DNA of 64,000 bases from Asanoa siamensis (GCF_016862555.1 NZ_BONE01000033.1:1-64000); one strand, 5' to 3'; shown: positions 24,807 to 35,803, numbered from the stretch's first letter. Notes: a model not told the origin generated them from the sequence alone. Numbers and translations: made by a program.

Positions 24807-25253
24807 ATGCGCGCACGTGACCTTGCTGCACCGTTCCCGATCGTCGAGTTCGCCACGCCGGCGGTCGAGGCGGCCCGGCTGTTGGCCGGGCAGGATCTGC
24901 CGGGCCTGATCGTGGTGGACGGGGCTGGTCGTCCGTCGACGATCCTGCCGGGGACCCAGGTGCTGCGGATGGCGATCCCCACCTACTGCCAGGACGACCC
25001 GGCGCTCGCGCGCGTCATCGACGAGGCGGCGGCCGACCTGTTCCTGCGCGAGCTCGGCGACCGCACGGTGCGCGACTGCCTGCCGGAGCGGGAGCGGGAA
25101 CTGCCGGTAGTCGACCCGGACGCGACGGTCCTGGAGATCGCGGCGCTGATGGCCCGCTCCCGAAGTCCGCTGGTCGCGGTGGTGGACCGGAAGGAGGGCA
25201 TGCTGGGCGCGGTGACGCTGGACGCGCTCCTCGACCGGCTGGTCGCCGAGTGA
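24807..25253 (+). CDS. CBS-domain pair protein fused operonically to a cation/anion permease
   Basis: ATG 24807 is preferred (GGAGG seven bases upstream), giving 148 residues: two CBS domains (about 1-60 and 88-148, the second with VVDPDATVLEIAALMARSRS). CBS pairs usually bind adenosyl nucleotides and gate transporters or enzymes. Its stop overlaps the permease start (GTGA), so it is probably a regulatory subunit of that transporter. The candidate leader RNA precedes it. Confidence 0.8.
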   Translation: MRARDLAAPFPIVEFATPAVEAARLLAGQDLPGLIVVDGAGRPSTILPGTQVLRMAIPTYCQDDPALARVIDEAAADLFLRELGDRTVRDCLPERERELPVVDPDATVLEIAALMARSRSPLVAVVDRKEGMLGAVTLDALLDRLVAE

Positions 25254-26548
25254 CCGTCACCGCCTGGCTCGCCGTCGGCGTCTTCGCCGCGGCGTACACG
25301 TTGATCGCGACCGAGAAGGTGCACCGGGTCGCCGCGGCGCTCGGTGGTGCGGCGCTGATGCTGGTGATCGGCGCGACGGACGCCGAGCACGCGTTCTTCT
25401 CCGAGGACGCGGGCGTCGACTGGAACGTCATCTTCCTGCTGCTCGGGATGATGCTGATCGTCGCGGTCCTGCGACGCACCGGTGTGTTCGAGTTCGTGGC
25501 GATCTGGGCGGCCAAGAAGGCGCGCGGCCGCCCGTACCGGCTGATGGTGATCCTGGTCCTGGTGACCGCGGTCGCGTCGGCGTTCCTCGACAACGTGACG
25601 ACCGTGCTGCTGGTCGCGCCGGTGACGTTCCTGGTCTGCGATCGGCTGGCCGTGCCGGTGGCACCGTTCCTGATCGCGGAGGCGTTGGCGTCGAACATCG
25701 GTGGCACGTCCACTCTGGTCGGTGACCCGCCGAACATCATCATCGGCAGCCGCGCCGGCCTGTCCTACAACGACTTCATCGTCCATCTCGCGCCGATCGT
25801 GGTGCTGCTGCTGGTCGCGTTCCTCGCGCTGTGCCGGTGGCTGTTCCGGGACGCCTTCCGGTACGACCCGGAGCGCGCGGCGTCGGTGCTGGCGCTGCGG
25901 GAACGGGACGCGATCCGGGACGTCCGGCTGCTGGTCGTCTCGCTGGTCGTCCTCGTGCTGGTGACGGCGGCGTTCGTCCTGCACACCGTGCTGCACCTCG
26001 AGCCGTCGGTGGTGGCGCTCGTCGGTGGGCTCGTGCTGCTGGCCGCGTCGCGGCTCGACGCCGGGGAGGTGGCCCGCGACGTCGAGTGGCCGACGCTGGT
26101 GTTCTTCGCCGGCCTCTTCGTCATGGTCGGCGCGCTCGTCTCCACGGGCGTCGTCGACCGGGTCGCGCAGGCAGCGTCGGACGCGGTGGAAGGTCGGCTG
26201 CTGACCGCGTCGATGGTGTTGCTGTGGGGTTCCGCGGCGCTGTCGGCGATCGTCGACAACATCCCGTACGTGGCGACGATGAGCCCCGTCGTCGCTGAGT
26301 TGGTCCGCGCCGACTACGGCGGCCAGGACCCGCAGGTCCTCTGGTGGTCGCTGGCCCTCGGCGCCGACCTGGGCGGCAACGCCACCGCCATCGGCGCCTC
26401 CGCGAACGTGGTCGTCCTCGGCATGGCCGAGCGCGCCGGCCGCCCGATCTCGTTCTGGCAGTTCACGAAGTACGGGCTCGTCGTGACCGTGGTGACGGTC
26501 GCGCTCTGCGTGCCCTACCTCTGGCTGCGGTACTTCGTGTTCGCGTGA
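25250..26548 (+). CDS. NhaD/ArsB/P-protein-type ion transporter
   Basis: The 432-residue protein has 10-12 membrane helices and the ion-transporter superfamily landmarks [15 protein letters not shown] near 104, the [16 protein letters not shown] segment near 151, and a second re-entrant motif [13 protein letters not shown] near 336. This pattern is shared by NhaD sodium/proton antiporters, ArsB and P-proteins, so the ion is uncertain. Coupling to a CBS protein and a shared leader motif with nhaA favour a sodium/lithium or related cation. Confidence 0.82.
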   Translation: MTVTAWLAVGVFAAAYTLIATEKVHRVAAALGGAALMLVIGATDAEHAFFSEDAGVDWNVIFLLLGMMLIVAVLRRTGVFEFVAIWAAKKARGRPYRLMVILVLVTAVASAFLDNVTTVLLVAPVTFLVCDRLAVPVAPFLIAEALASNIGGTSTLVGDPPNIIIGSRAGLSYNDFIVHLAPIVVLLLVAFLALCRWLFRDAFRYDPERAASVLALRERDAIRDVRLLVVSLVVLVLVTAAFVLHTVLHLEPSVVALVGGLVLLAASRLDAGEVARDVEWPTLVFFAGLFVMVGALVSTGVVDRVAQAASDAVEGRLLTASMVLLWGSAALSAIVDNIPYVATMSPVVAELVRADYGGQDPQVLWWSLALGADLGGNATAIGASANVVVLGMAERAGRPISFWQFTKYGLVVTVVTVALCVPYLWLRYFVFA

Positions 26549-26670
26549 GCGTTGTTCACCGCACAGCACAAAGACGGCCGTATCGGTTCCGTCAAGACCC
26601 TGGCGGATCCGGCCCGAACGCGCTGACATGGATGTGGCGCCCCGACCTCCACACCCCCTGGAACGGTCCC

Positions 26671-27027
26671 ATGCAACGTCTGCCGGTCATCCCGGTCACC
26701 CTCGGCGGCTGCCTCGTGGTGGCCGTCGTCGGGCTGGCCGCCGCCACCACCGAGACCAGTACGGTCGGGGTGCTCCTGGCGGTGGCCGTGGCGGTCGGCG
26801 TGCTCTCCGCGGTCGTCGCGGATCGTCGGGCGTGGCTGGCGGTGACGGTGTCCGGCGCGCTGACGTTCCTGGTCGCCGTCGACGACGGCGAGAACGGCTG
26901 GCCGTATCTGGTGTTCCTCGTCCTCGCCGCGGTGCTCGGTCGGGGGCAGCGGTGGATGCGCCCGCACTCCAAGCCATTGCCGATCATCGATCGACATGTG
27001 CGGGGGTCGTCCCGTCCCATGCCGTAG
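26671..27027 (+). CDS. Small three-helix membrane protein
   Basis: ATG 26671 gives 118 residues; ATG 26632 is also possible. Hydrophobic helices lie at about 4-25, 28-48, 53-70 and 77-94, followed by a basic tail. I do not recognise a family. It sits between two cation-transporter genes. Its end overlaps the -10-like region of the nhaA leader, so it is probably part of the upstream transcript. Confidence 0.5.
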   Translation: MQRLPVIPVTLGGCLVVAVVGLAAATTETSTVGVLLAVAVAVGVLSAVVADRRAWLAVTVSGALTFLVAVDDGENGWPYLVFLVLAAVLGRGQRWMRPHSKPLPIIDRHVRGSSRPMP

Positions 27028-27038
27028 ACTGGGCGGCA

Positions 27039-27092
27039 GGAGCGCCGGGAAGCCTGGTCGGCACCGTGTTGTCGACCCCGAAAGGGCCCTCC
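27039..27092 (+). ncRNA. Candidate riboswitch/leader element upstream of nhaA
   Basis: CGGGAAGCCTGGTCGGC (27046-27062) matches 16 of 17 positions of the element at 24760. GGTCG (27056-27060) can pair with CGACC (27073-27077), and GGAG (27039-27042) with CTCC (27089-27092), again putting GGGAAG in an internal loop. A TAGACT -10-like sequence lies about 15 bases before it. The ribosome site AAAGGG (27081-27086) is inside the fold, so ligand-dependent masking is possible. Confidence 0.5.
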
Positions 27093-27095
27093 CAC

Positions 27096-28397
27096 ATGGC
27101 GAAAAGCGCCCAGAGTCGGCTATTTGGCCGCGGCAGTTGGGTCGAGACCCGGCGCATCACCGACATCCTCCGCACCGAGACCGCGGGTGGCCTGCTGTTG
27201 CTGGCTGCCGCCGTCGTGGCCCTCATCTGGGCCAACTCACCGTGGTCCGGCGGTTACCTCTCCCTGTCGGCGATCGAGGTCGGCCCCGCGTCGTGGCATC
27301 TGGACCTGACCCTGGCCGAATGGGCCGCCGACGGGCTGCTGGCCATCTTCTTCTTCGTCGCCGGGCTTGAGCTCAAACGGGAGTTCGTGGCCGGCGACCT
27401 GCGCGACCGCAGGCGGGCCGCGCTGCCGGTCGCGGCCGCACTCGGTGGCGTCGCCGTACCCGCGATCGTCTATGTCGCCGTCAACCGGCTCAGCACGGGG
27501 GGCGCGCCCGTCGGGTGGGCGGTGCCGACCGCGACCGACATCGCCTTCGCGCTCGCCGTGCTCGGCCTGATCAGCACCCATCTTCCGGCCGCCCTGCGGA
27601 CCTTCCTGCTGACCCTGGCCGTGGTCGACGACCTGCTGGCGATCATGATCATCGCGATCTTCTACACGAGTTCGCTGGCCTGGGCGCCGCTGCTGCTCGC
27701 GCTGATCCCGCTCGCCGCCTTCGCCGTGCTCGTGCAGCGCCGCGTCCGCTCGTGGTGGTTGCTGCTCCCGCTCGCGGCCGCGACCTGGATCCTGGTGCAC
27801 GCGTCCGGGGTGCACGCCACCGTCGCCGGCGTCCTGCTCGCGTTCGCGGTTCCCGTCATCCGCCGCGCGCCGGGCGACGGTCCGGGCCTCGCCGAACACT
27901 TCGAGCACCGGTGGCGCCCGTTGTCCGCGGGCGTCGCCGTGCCGCTGTTCGCCTTCTTCGCCGCCGGCGTCTCGGTGACCGGCGCGGGTGGGCTCGGGGA
28001 AAGTCTGCGCGATCCGGTGACCATCGGGATCGTGCTCGGCCTCGTGGTCGGCAAGACCGTCGGCATCACCGGGTCGACCTGGCTCGTCCAACGGTTCACC
28101 CGCGCCCAACTGGCCGACGGCCTGTCCTGGTGGGACGTGACGGGCCTCGCCATGCTCGGCGGTGTGGGCTTCACCGTCTCCCTGCTGATCAGCGATCTCG
28201 CGTTCGGCAGCGGAACGCCGCGCGACGACCACGCCAAGGTGGGCATCCTCCTCGGGTCGATTGTCGCGGCCCTGATCGCCGCCGTCGTCCTGCGCGCCCG
28301 CAACCGCCACTACCGCCGGCTGTGCGCCGACGAGGAACGCGACTGGGACGAAGACGGCGTGCCGGACGTCTACCAGGGGGACGCGGTTCGGCCTTGA
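27096..28397 (+). CDS. nhaA: Na+/H+ antiporter NhaA
   Basis: The 433-residue protein starts at ATG 27096. It has 12 predicted helices and the NhaA hallmarks [18 protein letters not shown] near 86-103, [15 protein letters not shown] near 142, and [16 protein letters not shown] near 172, containing the paired aspartates of the sodium/proton site. An acidic C-terminal tail follows. It exchanges sodium or lithium for protons and supports alkaline and salt tolerance. A structured leader precedes it. Confidence 0.92.
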   Translation: MAKSAQSRLFGRGSWVETRRITDILRTETAGGLLLLAAAVVALIWANSPWSGGYLSLSAIEVGPASWHLDLTLAEWAADGLLAIFFFVAGLELKREFVAGDLRDRRRAALPVAAALGGVAVPAIVYVAVNRLSTGGAPVGWAVPTATDIAFALAVLGLISTHLPAALRTFLLTLAVVDDLLAIMIIAIFYTSSLAWAPLLLALIPLAAFAVLVQRRVRSWWLLLPLAAATWILVHASGVHATVAGVLLAFAVPVIRRAPGDGPGLAEHFEHRWRPLSAGVAVPLFAFFAAGVSVTGAGGLGESLRDPVTIGIVLGLVVGKTVGITGSTWLVQRFTRAQLADGLSWWDVTGLAMLGGVGFTVSLLISDLAFGSGTPRDDHAKVGILLGSIVAALIAAVVLRARNRHYRRLCADEERDWDEDGVPDVYQGDAVRP

Positions 28398-28421
28398 ACG
28401 ACGCCGGCATCGCACGGCTGC

Positions 28422-29999
28422 TCAGTAGCCCACGTCCCGACGGCGCAGGCCGGCATAGCCGCTGATCGCGACCACCACCGCGACGAGCGCGATCAGGACC
28501 AGCGGGGTCGCCGTGAGGGCCTCCAGGGGAGCCTGCGGTGTGTGGGCGAACGGCGACGCCCGCCGCAGCCACCCGGGGAGGTCGAACGACTCCGCGAACA
28601 GGGCGATCACCGCGCAGTACGCGACCGCGACCCAGGCGACGACCGCGGCGGCGCGGGGCAACCACCCGATCGCGAGTACGGCGACCGCGGCCACCACGAG
28701 GACGGCGGGCAGGTAGCCGAGCGCGACACCGAGCAGGCGCGGGACCTGGTTGGCGTCGCCGACGGTGAGCCCGTACGCGAGACCCTGCCCGGCGCCCGCC
28801 GCGGCCAGGACCAGGGCGCTCCCGCCGACCGCCACGCTGAGGTGACTGGCCAGCCAGGTTGCGCGGCTGGTCCCGGTGGCCAGCACCGGCTCGGCCCGAC
28901 CGGAGGTCTCCTCCGCGCGGGCGCGCAACGCGGCGGTCACCCCGAAGGCCGCCGTCATCAGGGCGAGAGTCGTCATCGTCAACGCCAGGTACGCGTTGAT
29001 CATGTCCGCGGCGCCGCCGGGGAGGAACTGGGCCACCTCGGGGTTGTCCGCGACGTACTGCTCGATGCTCTCGCCGATCGACCCGTACGCGGCGCCGAGC
29101 AGGAACAGACCGACCGCCCAGCCGACGACGGGCCCGCGCTGCAGCCGCCACGCCAAGCCCCAGGGCGAGCCCAACGCCGGCGACGCGGACGGGCGTCCCG
29201 GTCGCGGCCGCACCAGCCCCGCACCGAAGTCGCGCCGCCCGAGCAGCGCCAGCGCCGCGGTGACCAGCAGCGCACCGAGCGCGACCGGGACGAGCAGCGG
29301 CCACCACCGGTTGTCCACGAACGGGAACGTGCGCTGGGCCCAACCGATGGGCGACACCCAGGACAGCGCGCCACTGCCGACGTCGCCCGCGGCCCGCAGG
29401 ACGAACGCGGCGCCGAGGACGAGCGCGACAGCCCCGTACGCGGCGCGGGTGCTCTCGAACACCTGCACCGCCACGGCGGTGAGCGCGGCGAAGGTCATCC
29501 CGACCGCGGCGACGGACACTCCGAACAGGACGGACCCGGCCGGCGGAAGCCCTGTCCCGGCGGTCACGGCGAACAGCAGCACCGCCACAGCCAGGTTGGC
29601 CAGGAGGGCCAGGCCGAGGACGGCGGCGAGCGTGGCGGCACGACCCACCCGGGCCGAGCGGACGAGCTCGGCGCGGCCGGACTCCTCGTCGGCGCGGGTG
29701 TGCCGGCCGACGAGGAACATGTTCATCAGCGCGACGAGGATCGAGACGAACGCGAGGATCTCGAACGCGACCTCACCGCCGATCGTCTCCAGCAGCCGGA
29801 CCGGCCCGCTCATCGCGATCACGGCGGTGTTGCCGCCCAGGGTCCGGCGCAGGTTCGCGAGATCCTCCGGTGTGTCGTAGAGGTTCTGGCTCTGCGTCGA
29901 CTGGACGAGCACCAGCAGCGTGGCGCCCGCCAGCCACCACGGCAACGCGAACCGCTCGCGGCGCAGCATGAACCGCAGCAGGCCACCCGCGCCGGTCAC
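28422..29999 (-). CDS. ABC-2-type exporter permease (drug/antibiotic type)
   Basis: The 525-residue protein (GTG start overlapping the ATPase stop) has about 12 helices in two similar halves. Each half has a segment with an acidic [13 protein letters not shown] or [13 protein letters not shown] motif (near 104 and 360). This duplicated architecture is that of actinobacterial exporters related to tetronasin resistance permeases. With the ATPase at 29996 it forms a two-gene exporter. Substrate unknown. Confidence 0.82.
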   Translation of the reverse strand: MTGAGGLLRFMLRRERFALPWWLAGATLLVLVQSTQSQNLYDTPEDLANLRRTLGGNTAVIAMSGPVRLLETIGGEVAFEILAFVSILVALMNMFLVGRHTRADEESGRAELVRSARVGRAATLAAVLGLALLANLAVAVLLFAVTAGTGLPPAGSVLFGVSVAAVGMTFAALTAVAVQVFESTRAAYGAVALVLGAAFVLRAAGDVGSGALSWVSPIGWAQRTFPFVDNRWWPLLVPVALGALLVTAALALLGRRDFGAGLVRPRPGRPSASPALGSPWGLAWRLQRGPVVGWAVGLFLLGAAYGSIGESIEQYVADNPEVAQFLPGGAADMINAYLALTMTTLALMTAAFGVTAALRARAEETSGRAEPVLATGTSRATWLASHLSVAVGGSALVLAAAGAGQGLAYGLTVGDANQVPRLLGVALGYLPAVLVVAAVAVLAIGWLPRAAAVVAWVAVAYCAVIALFAESFDLPGWLRRASPFAHTPQAPLEALTATPLVLIALVAVVVAISGYAGLRRRDVGY

Positions 30000-30937
30000 C
30001 GGGCCACCGCCGCCGCGGTCGGGGTCTCCTCGTCGCCGTAGTGCCGCAGGAACATCTCCTCCAGCGTCGGCGGCGTGCTCGTCAGGCTCCGCACACCCAG
30101 CGGGGCGAGCCGGCGGACCACGGCGTCGAGCTGCGCGGTGTCCACGTCGAAGCGGGCATGGTGGTCGTCGACGACCAGGTCATGGACGCCGGGCAGTGCG
30201 TCGATGCCGGACAGCGGCTGGGCCGTCTCCACCGCTATCGAGGTGCGGGTCAGGTGGCGCAGCTCGCGCAGCGTGCCGGTCTCGACCGTGCGCCCGAGCC
30301 GGATGATGCTCACCCGGTCGCAGAGCGCCTCCACCTCGGCGAGGATGTGGCTGGAGAGCAGGACCGTGCGGCCTTCTTCCTTGGCCTGGTGGACGCAGTG
30401 CTGGAACTGCGCCTCCATCAACGGGTCCAGGCCCGACGTGGGCTCGTCGAGCAGCAGCAGCTCGGCGTCCGAGGCGAGCGCGGCGACGAGGGCCACCTTC
30501 TGCCGGTTGCCCTTGGAGTAGGTGCGGGCCTTCTTGCGCGGGTCGAGGTCGAACCGCTCGAGCAGCTCGTCCCGGCGTGCGCGGTGCAGGCCGCCGCGCA
30601 TCCGGCCGAGCAGGTCGATCACCTCACCGCCGGTGATGGTGGGCCAGAGCGTGACATCGCCCGGCACGTACGCGATCCGGCGGTGCAGGGCGACGGCGTC
30701 CCGCCACGGGTCCTGCCCGAGCATCCGCGCGGTGCCGGCGTCCGGGCGCAGCAGGCCGAGCAGGACACGGATCGTCGTGGTCTTGCCGCTTCCGTTGGGG
30801 CCGAGGAAGCCGTGCACCTCGCCGGACCCGACCGTCAGGTCGAGCCCGTCGAGCGCGACGGACCGGCCGAAAGACTTGGTGAGGCCGGCGATCTCGATCG
30901 CCGGACCGTTCGCAGCGTTCACGTCGATGCTCCTCAT
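29996..30937 (-). CDS. ABC exporter ATP-binding protein
   Basis: The 313-residue ATPase has Walker [17 protein letters not shown] near 48, the variant signature [15 protein letters not shown] near 148, Walker [15 protein letters not shown] near 170, and an H-loop SSHILAEVE near 203. The C-terminal extension is typical of drug exporters of the DrrA type. It pairs with the permease by a 4-base overlap. A regulator gene for it is not evident nearby. Confidence 0.87.
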   Translation of the reverse strand: MRSIDVNAANGPAIEIAGLTKSFGRSVALDGLDLTVGSGEVHGFLGPNGSGKTTTIRVLLGLLRPDAGTARMLGQDPWRDAVALHRRIAYVPGDVTLWPTITGGEVIDLLGRMRGGLHRARRDELLERFDLDPRKKARTYSKGNRQKVALVAALASDAELLLLDEPTSGLDPLMEAQFQHCVHQAKEEGRTVLLSSHILAEVEALCDRVSIIRLGRTVETGTLRELRHLTRTSIAVETAQPLSGIDALPGVHDLVVDDHHARFDVDTAQLDAVVRRLAPLGVRSLTSTPPTLEEMFLRHYGDEETPTAAAVAR

Positions 30938-31005
30938 AGGACGAGGCGAGGAAGAGGGCGCGCGTTCATGCGCGCGAAGAGAAGCCCGGTGTCGCGGGCG
31001 GGTGG

Positions 31006-31191
31006 CTACTGGGCCGCGTCAGCGGCGACGTCGTCCGGGGGCGGCGGGTCCGGGACGTACATCAGGTAGTCGTCGAGCATCGAGCGGTCGACGAGTAGGC
31101 CTTGCGCGAGCAGCTCCAACTCGGGCGCCGTGATCTCGCGCACGCACCGCCGAAAGGCCGGAGCGGCGACATCCACATCGACGGATGCCAT
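31006..31191 (-). CDS. Possible small gene upstream of the ABC exporter
   Basis: An ATG frame of 61 residues with an acidic, Pro-rich end (PDPPPPDD). No domain is recognisable and no ribosome site precedes the start. An imperfect palindrome at 31201 suggests a regulated promoter just upstream. It may be a genuine short protein, a remnant of a regulator, or chance. Confidence 0.3.
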   Translation of the reverse strand: MASVDVDVAAPAFRRCVREITAPELELLAQGLLVDRSMLDDYLMYVPDPPPPDDVAADAAQ

Positions 31192-31200
31192 GAGATGAGG

Positions 31201-31216
31201 TTAAACACTCGTTCAA
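31201..31216. promoter_or_regulatory. Palindrome resembling a TetR-type operator
   Basis: TTAAACACTCGTTCAA pairs 5 of 7 positions in TTGAACG/TGTTTAA form and lies 10 bases upstream of the small frame at 31191. It is placed to control the leftward exporter operon. The cognate regulator is not in the immediate vicinity. Confidence 0.35.
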
Positions 31217-31308
31217 TCGCTGCATAGCCCGCGGCAGGACCCGCCGCGTCAAGAACTCGTCAAGATCGGCATCAGCCGCCCGCCAACCACCGGGAGACCT
31301 GGGCGTGT

Positions 31309-32142
31309 TCAGCTCCGTGGATCAGGAGCGCTGTGCTGGTACGCGGTGAGGTAGGCGAGTGCCTCGGCGCTGCGGCTGCCTGGCCCCGGCGTGCCGACGA
31401 GCAGTTGCTGGCCGGGCGCGTCGCGTACCTCGAAGGTCTGATATGTCAGCTCTATCCGTCCGACGCCCGGGATCTGGAAGACCTTGGACAACCGGGTCAG
31501 GCCGCGCACCGTCTGGTCCTCCCACAAGGCCCGGAACTCCGGCGAAGCCTCTCGCAGGTCGGCGACAAGCGCCTGGATCTCCGGGTCGTCGGGGAACAGC
31601 CCGGCGTTGAGACGCAGGGCGTGCACGGTGTTCTCCGTCAGGATGGGCCAGTCGAGGAAGACGGACCGTGCCTGGGGATGCTGGAACAGCACCCGCAGCA
31701 TGTTGGTCGTGCCCGCGAACGGCGCGAGCAGCGCGGCGGCTACCCGGTTGGTGGCGAGCACGTCGAATGCGGGGTTCAGCACGTACGCGGCCGAGGTCGG
31801 GAAGCTCTCCAACAGTCGCAGCAGTTCGGGGTGGACCAGGTCGCGGGAGGCGTTCGGGCCGATCCGGGGATTCAGTCCGGCGAGCCGGAACAGGTGGCCG
31901 CGCGCGTCCCTGTCGAGCCGTAGCGCCCGGCCGATCGCGTCGAGGAGCTGTGCGGACGGGTTGCGTTCACGGCCCTGTTCGAGGCGGGCGTAGTAGTCGA
32001 CGCTCACCCCGGCCAGCACGGCGATCTCCTCGCGGCGCAGCCCGGCCACCCGGCGGTCGCCTCCCCCGCGCAGTCCGACGTCGGCGGGGTCGACCCGGGC
32101 ACGCTGGGCCCGGAGGAACTCGCCCAGATCATTGCCGCGCAC
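31309..32142 (-). CDS. MmyB-like helix-turn-helix regulator (copy 2)
   Basis: The start is GTG 32142, giving 277 residues. The XRE domain (VAGLRREEIAVLAGVSVDYY near 34-53, ARLEQG) is followed by an MmyB-type ligand domain (VLNPAFDVLATNRVAAALLAPF near 122; FLDWPILTENTVHALRL near 158). It is more distant from copies 1 and 3 than those are from each other. It is divergent from an aldehyde dehydrogenase/quinone reductase pair and probably controls it. Confidence 0.85.
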   Translation of the reverse strand: MRGNDLGEFLRAQRARVDPADVGLRGGGDRRVAGLRREEIAVLAGVSVDYYARLEQGRERNPSAQLLDAIGRALRLDRDARGHLFRLAGLNPRIGPNASRDLVHPELLRLLESFPTSAAYVLNPAFDVLATNRVAAALLAPFAGTTNMLRVLFQHPQARSVFLDWPILTENTVHALRLNAGLFPDDPEIQALVADLREASPEFRALWEDQTVRGLTRLSKVFQIPGVGRIELTYQTFEVRDAPGQQLLVGTPGPGSRSAEALAYLTAYQHSAPDPRS

Positions 32143-32289
32143 GTCAATCAGCCTAGATCCGCTGGTCGGAGGCCTGCCAGGGTGCCGTACTCCCTGGAAG
32201 ACGCGGCCTTCTCCGGTCGGGCGAGGAGCGCGACGGTGGACGCCGGACGCGAAGCCGTCGCCATCCTCACCGTTCACAGGAGCTCTCCC

Positions 32290-33720
32290 ATGTCGCACTC
32301 GCCGACAGTTGCCACGAACCTGACCATGACGATCGGCGGTGCCGCGGTGTCGGGCAGGTCGTCGTTCGAGGTGGTCAACCCCACCGACGAAGCCCTCATC
32401 GCGTACGCGCCGGAATGCACCCGGGAGCAACTCGACCACGCGGTGCTCGCCGCCCGCACCGCCGCGCGCACCTGGGCCGCCGTGCCGTTCGCGCAGCGGC
32501 GGCGGCTGTTGCACGAGATGGCCGACGTGATCGACGCCCACGTCGACGAGCTCGGCCGGCTCGTCACCGCCGAGCAGGGCAAGCCGTCGGCGGTGGCCGC
32601 GGCCGAAGTGGCCGGACTGGCCTACTGGCTGCGCGAGACCGCGGCCCTGACACTGCCGGAGACGGTGAACGAGGACAGCGGCGAGCGCCTCTCGGTGACC
32701 CGCCGGGTGCCGCTGGGCGTGGTCGCCGCGATCACCCCGTGGAACTACCCGATGGGGCAGCTCTCCTTCAAGCTCGGACCGGCACTCCTGGCCGGCAACA
32801 CCGTGGTGGTGAAGCCCTCGGCGTTCACCCCGCTGTCCACCCTGCGGCTCGGCGAGCTGCTGCGCGACGTCCTGCCGGCCGGCGTGCTCACCGTCGTCTC
32901 GGGGAGCGGGGACCTGGGCGCCTGGCTCAGCGGACACCCCGGCATCGACAAGGTCAGCTTCACCGGTTCCACCGCGACAGGTCGCGCGGTCATGGCGGGC
33001 GCCGCGCCGACCCTGACCCGGATCACGCTTGAGCTCGGCGGCAACGATCCGGCGATCGTCCTGCCCGACGTGGACGTGCCGAGCATGGCGGAGAAGTTGT
33101 TCTGGGCGGCGTTCAGCAACACCGGGCAGATCTGCCTCGCCGTCAAGCGGGTCTACATCCATGCCGACATCTACGACGAACTGACGCGGAGCCTCGCCGA
33201 CTACGCCGCCACGATCCGGATGGGTGACCCGACCCAGGAGGGAACTCAGCTCGGCCCGATCTCCAACCGTCGCCAGTACGAGACGGTGCTCGACCTGATC
33301 GAGGACTGCCGGCGACAGGGGCACACGTTCCTGACCGGCGGGACGCCCGCGCCGCGGCCGGGATTCTTCGTACCCGTGACGCTGGTCGACAACCCGCCGG
33401 AAGAGTCGCGGATCGTACGCGAGGAGCAGTTCGGCCCCGTCCTGCCGCTGCTGCGCTTCGACGACGTCGACGACGTCGTGGCCCGCGCCAACGCCGGCGA
33501 GTACGCCCTCGGCGCCTCGGTCTGGTCGGCCGACCCCGACGCCGCGCTCGCCATCGCCCGCCGGCTCGACGCCGGCACCGTCTGGGTCAACGAGATCATG
33601 CACCTGACACCGCAGGTCGCCTTCGGCGGCCGCAAGCAGTCGGGCATCGGCGTGGAGAGCGGCCACGAAGGGCTGCTCGAGTTCACCGAGGCACAGACCA
33701 TCACCGTCCGGCGGGGCTGA
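32290..33720 (+). CDS. Aldehyde dehydrogenase family protein
   Basis: ATG 32290 with AGGAG seven bases upstream gives 476 residues. Motifs are complete: NPWxY-like AITPWNYPMGQLSFKLGPAL near 152-171, GSTATGRAVM near 231, catalytic Glu in LELGGNDP near 254, catalytic Cys in SNTGQICLAVKR near 288, and GVESGHEGLLEFTEAQTIT near the C-terminus. It oxidises an aldehyde to an acid with NAD(P); the substrate is unknown. It is followed after 1 base by a quinone oxidoreductase gene and is divergent from an MmyB-like regulator. Confidence 0.88.
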   Translation: MSHSPTVATNLTMTIGGAAVSGRSSFEVVNPTDEALIAYAPECTREQLDHAVLAARTAARTWAAVPFAQRRRLLHEMADVIDAHVDELGRLVTAEQGKPSAVAAAEVAGLAYWLRETAALTLPETVNEDSGERLSVTRRVPLGVVAAITPWNYPMGQLSFKLGPALLAGNTVVVKPSAFTPLSTLRLGELLRDVLPAGVLTVVSGSGDLGAWLSGHPGIDKVSFTGSTATGRAVMAGAAPTLTRITLELGGNDPAIVLPDVDVPSMAEKLFWAAFSNTGQICLAVKRVYIHADIYDELTRSLADYAATIRMGDPTQEGTQLGPISNRRQYETVLDLIEDCRRQGHTFLTGGTPAPRPGFFVPVTLVDNPPEESRIVREEQFGPVLPLLRFDDVDDVVARANAGEYALGASVWSADPDAALAIARRLDAGTVWVNEIMHLTPQVAFGGRKQSGIGVESGHEGLLEFTEAQTITVRRG

Positions 33721-33721
33721 C

Positions 33722-34702
33722 ATGCGTGCGTCGGTGCTCAGGGAGTTCGGTGGTCCGCTGGCCCTCGCGGAGATCGCGCGGCCGGTGGCCGGTCCCGGAC
33801 AGGTGCTGGTCCGGGTGACGGCCAGCGGTGTCAACCCGTTGGACACCAAGATCCGGGCGGGCAGGGCCGCCCATGCCCGGGTCCATCCGCCGGCGGTGCT
33901 CGGCATGGACCTGGCCGGCGTCGTGGCCGAGGTCGGTGCGGGCGTCACCGGGTTCGCTCCCGGCGACGAGGTGTACGGCCTGACCGGCGGCGTGGGCGAT
34001 CTGCAGGGGTCGCTGGCCGAGTACGCCGCCGTGGATGCCCGCCTGCTCGCCCGCAAGCCGGAGTCGTTGACACCGCGCGAGGCCGGCGCCCTACCCCTGG
34101 CCGTCGTCACCTCGTGGGAGGCGCTGGTGGACCGGGCGCGGGTGACCGCCGGCCAGCGGGTGCTGATCCACGGGGGCGCGGGCGGCGTGGGGCACGTGGC
34201 CATCCAGATCGCGCGCGCCCGCGGCGCCCAGGTGTTCGCCACCGGATCGCCGCGAAGCCTGCGCACGATCGCCCGTCTCGGGGCGACGCCGATCGATTAC
34301 ACCACCACGCCCGTCGAGGACTACGTCGCGGAACACACGGCCGGCGAGGGCTTCGACATCGTCTTCGACACCATCGGCGGCGCGACCCTCGACCTGTCCT
34401 TCCATGCCGTCCGCCGCTACACCGGACACGTCGTCAGCGCGCTCGGCTGGGGTACGCACAGCCTCGCGCCACTGTCGTTCCGCGGCGCCACGTACTCCGG
34501 CGTCTTCACCCTGATGCCGATGCTGACCGGTCATGGACGCGAGCACCACGGAGAGATCCTGCGCGCGGCCGGCGCGCTGGCCGACACGGGAGCGCTACGG
34601 CCGCTGCTCGATCCACGACCGTTCACACTGGCCACCGTCGGCGACGCCCACGCCTTGGTGGAGAACGGCACCAACAACGGCAAGGTCGTCGTCTCGCTAT
34701 GA
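33722..34702 (+). CDS. Zinc-independent NADP-dependent quinone oxidoreductase-like protein
   Basis: The 326-residue medium-chain reductase has the GroES-like N-half ([11 protein letters not shown] near 36, [15 protein letters not shown] near 61) and nucleotide loop [17 protein letters not shown] near 148. Zinc ligands are absent, as in quinone oxidoreductases. It follows the aldehyde dehydrogenase by 1 base. Its end overlaps the convergent gene at 34697 by 6 bases, a paralogous enzyme. Confidence 0.85.
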   Translation: MRASVLREFGGPLALAEIARPVAGPGQVLVRVTASGVNPLDTKIRAGRAAHARVHPPAVLGMDLAGVVAEVGAGVTGFAPGDEVYGLTGGVGDLQGSLAEYAAVDARLLARKPESLTPREAGALPLAVVTSWEALVDRARVTAGQRVLIHGGAGGVGHVAIQIARARGAQVFATGSPRSLRTIARLGATPIDYTTTPVEDYVAEHTAGEGFDIVFDTIGGATLDLSFHAVRRYTGHVVSALGWGTHSLAPLSFRGATYSGVFTLMPMLTGHGREHHGEILRAAGALADTGALRPLLDPRPFTLATVGDAHALVENGTNNGKVVVSL

Positions 34703-35692
34703 GATCCGCGGGGGAAGCGCGACCGTTTCGCCGGCGACATCGATCGCGACCTTGCCGTGGAGTGCGTACGATCGCCTGTTCTCCAGGAGTTCGTGGGCCT
34801 CGCCCATGCGGGCGAGCGGAAGGGTCGCGCCGATGATCGGCTTCACGAGGCCGCGTTCGACCAGTGTGGTGAGCCCGTCCAGCTTTCCTCGGTTCTGCCG
34901 GGCGAAGACGAAGTGGTAGGCGGTGTTCCGGCCCCACGCCTCGATGAGGTTCTGCGGCTGCGGGATGTCCACAATGCTGACTACACGGCCGAAGTCGGTG
35001 AGTGTCAGCGGGCTTCGGGTGAGCGTGTCGCCGCCGATGGTGTCGAAGACGACCTCGACCCCCTTGCCCCGCGTCATCTCGGACACGGCGTCGACGTAGT
35101 CCGTCGACGTGAAGTCGATCGCTTCATCCGCTCCGAGAGCGCGCACGAACTCGTGGTCGCCGGCCTTCGCGGTGGTGATGACTCGTGCGCCGATCGCCTT
35201 CGCGATCTGGATCGCGATCGTGCCGACACCGCCCGCCCCGCCGTGGATGAGGATCGTCTCCCCCACGGTGAGCGCGGCCCGCGTGACCAGGGACTCCCAG
35301 ACCGTCGCGCCGACGAGGGTCAGGCTCGCCGCCTCCAGGTGACTGAGGTTCTCCGGCTTCCGGCCGACGAGGTCGACATCGGCGACGTGCTGCTCGGCGT
35401 AGGAGCCGGGGCCACCGAAGATCCGGGGCGTGTAGTACACCGCATCGCCGGCGTCGAACTCGGTCACGTGGGATCCGACTTCCTCGACCACGCCGGAGAT
35501 GTCGTGCCCGATGATCGCCGGAAGCGGCACCTGGTCCGCGTAGTCTCCGCGACGGATCTGATAGTCGAGCGGGTTGACGGCGGTCGCATGGACGCGCACC
35601 CGCACCTGGCGGGGTTCGACCCGCAGCACGGAGACGTCGCGCAACTCGAAAGCATCGACCCCTCCGAAACGGGCGAGCACGACAGCCTTCAT
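34697..35692 (-). CDS. NADP-dependent quinone oxidoreductase-like protein
   Basis: The start is ATG 35692 ([11 protein letters not shown]), giving 331 residues. [13 protein letters not shown] near 38, [12 protein letters not shown] near 61 and [17 protein letters not shown] near 147 place it in the zinc-free medium-chain reductase family. It is related to its convergent neighbour at 33722, but in opposite orientation, so the two are not simple tandem copies. The substrate is unknown. Confidence 0.85.
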   Translation of the reverse strand: MKAVVLARFGGVDAFELRDVSVLRVEPRQVRVRVHATAVNPLDYQIRRGDYADQVPLPAIIGHDISGVVEEVGSHVTEFDAGDAVYYTPRIFGGPGSYAEQHVADVDLVGRKPENLSHLEAASLTLVGATVWESLVTRAALTVGETILIHGGAGGVGTIAIQIAKAIGARVITTAKAGDHEFVRALGADEAIDFTSTDYVDAVSEMTRGKGVEVVFDTIGGDTLTRSPLTLTDFGRVVSIVDIPQPQNLIEAWGRNTAYHFVFARQNRGKLDGLTTLVERGLVKPIIGATLPLARMGEAHELLENRRSYALHGKVAIDVAGETVALPPRIS

Positions 35693-35803
35693 CGGATCAG
35701 TGTCGCGCGCTCGCCGACCAGACAGGCATCCTTGGCCCGACCACGCGCGCACCACCGCCCCACACTGGTCGGCAGCTCACGACACGACCACCACAGGCAC
35801 CAC

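Noticed and set aside
24983-26629. Leftward 548-codon frame opposite the NhaD-like gene
   Set aside because: Antisense shadow with His/Arg/Asp bias; the sense strand carries a recognisable transporter.
31309-34266. Very long leftward open frame of 985 codons
   Set aside because: Only its last 278 codons code for the MmyB-like regulator. The rest runs antisense to the aldehyde dehydrogenase and quinone reductase genes and has low-complexity, Arg/Gly/His-rich composition typical of shadow frames in high-GC DNA.
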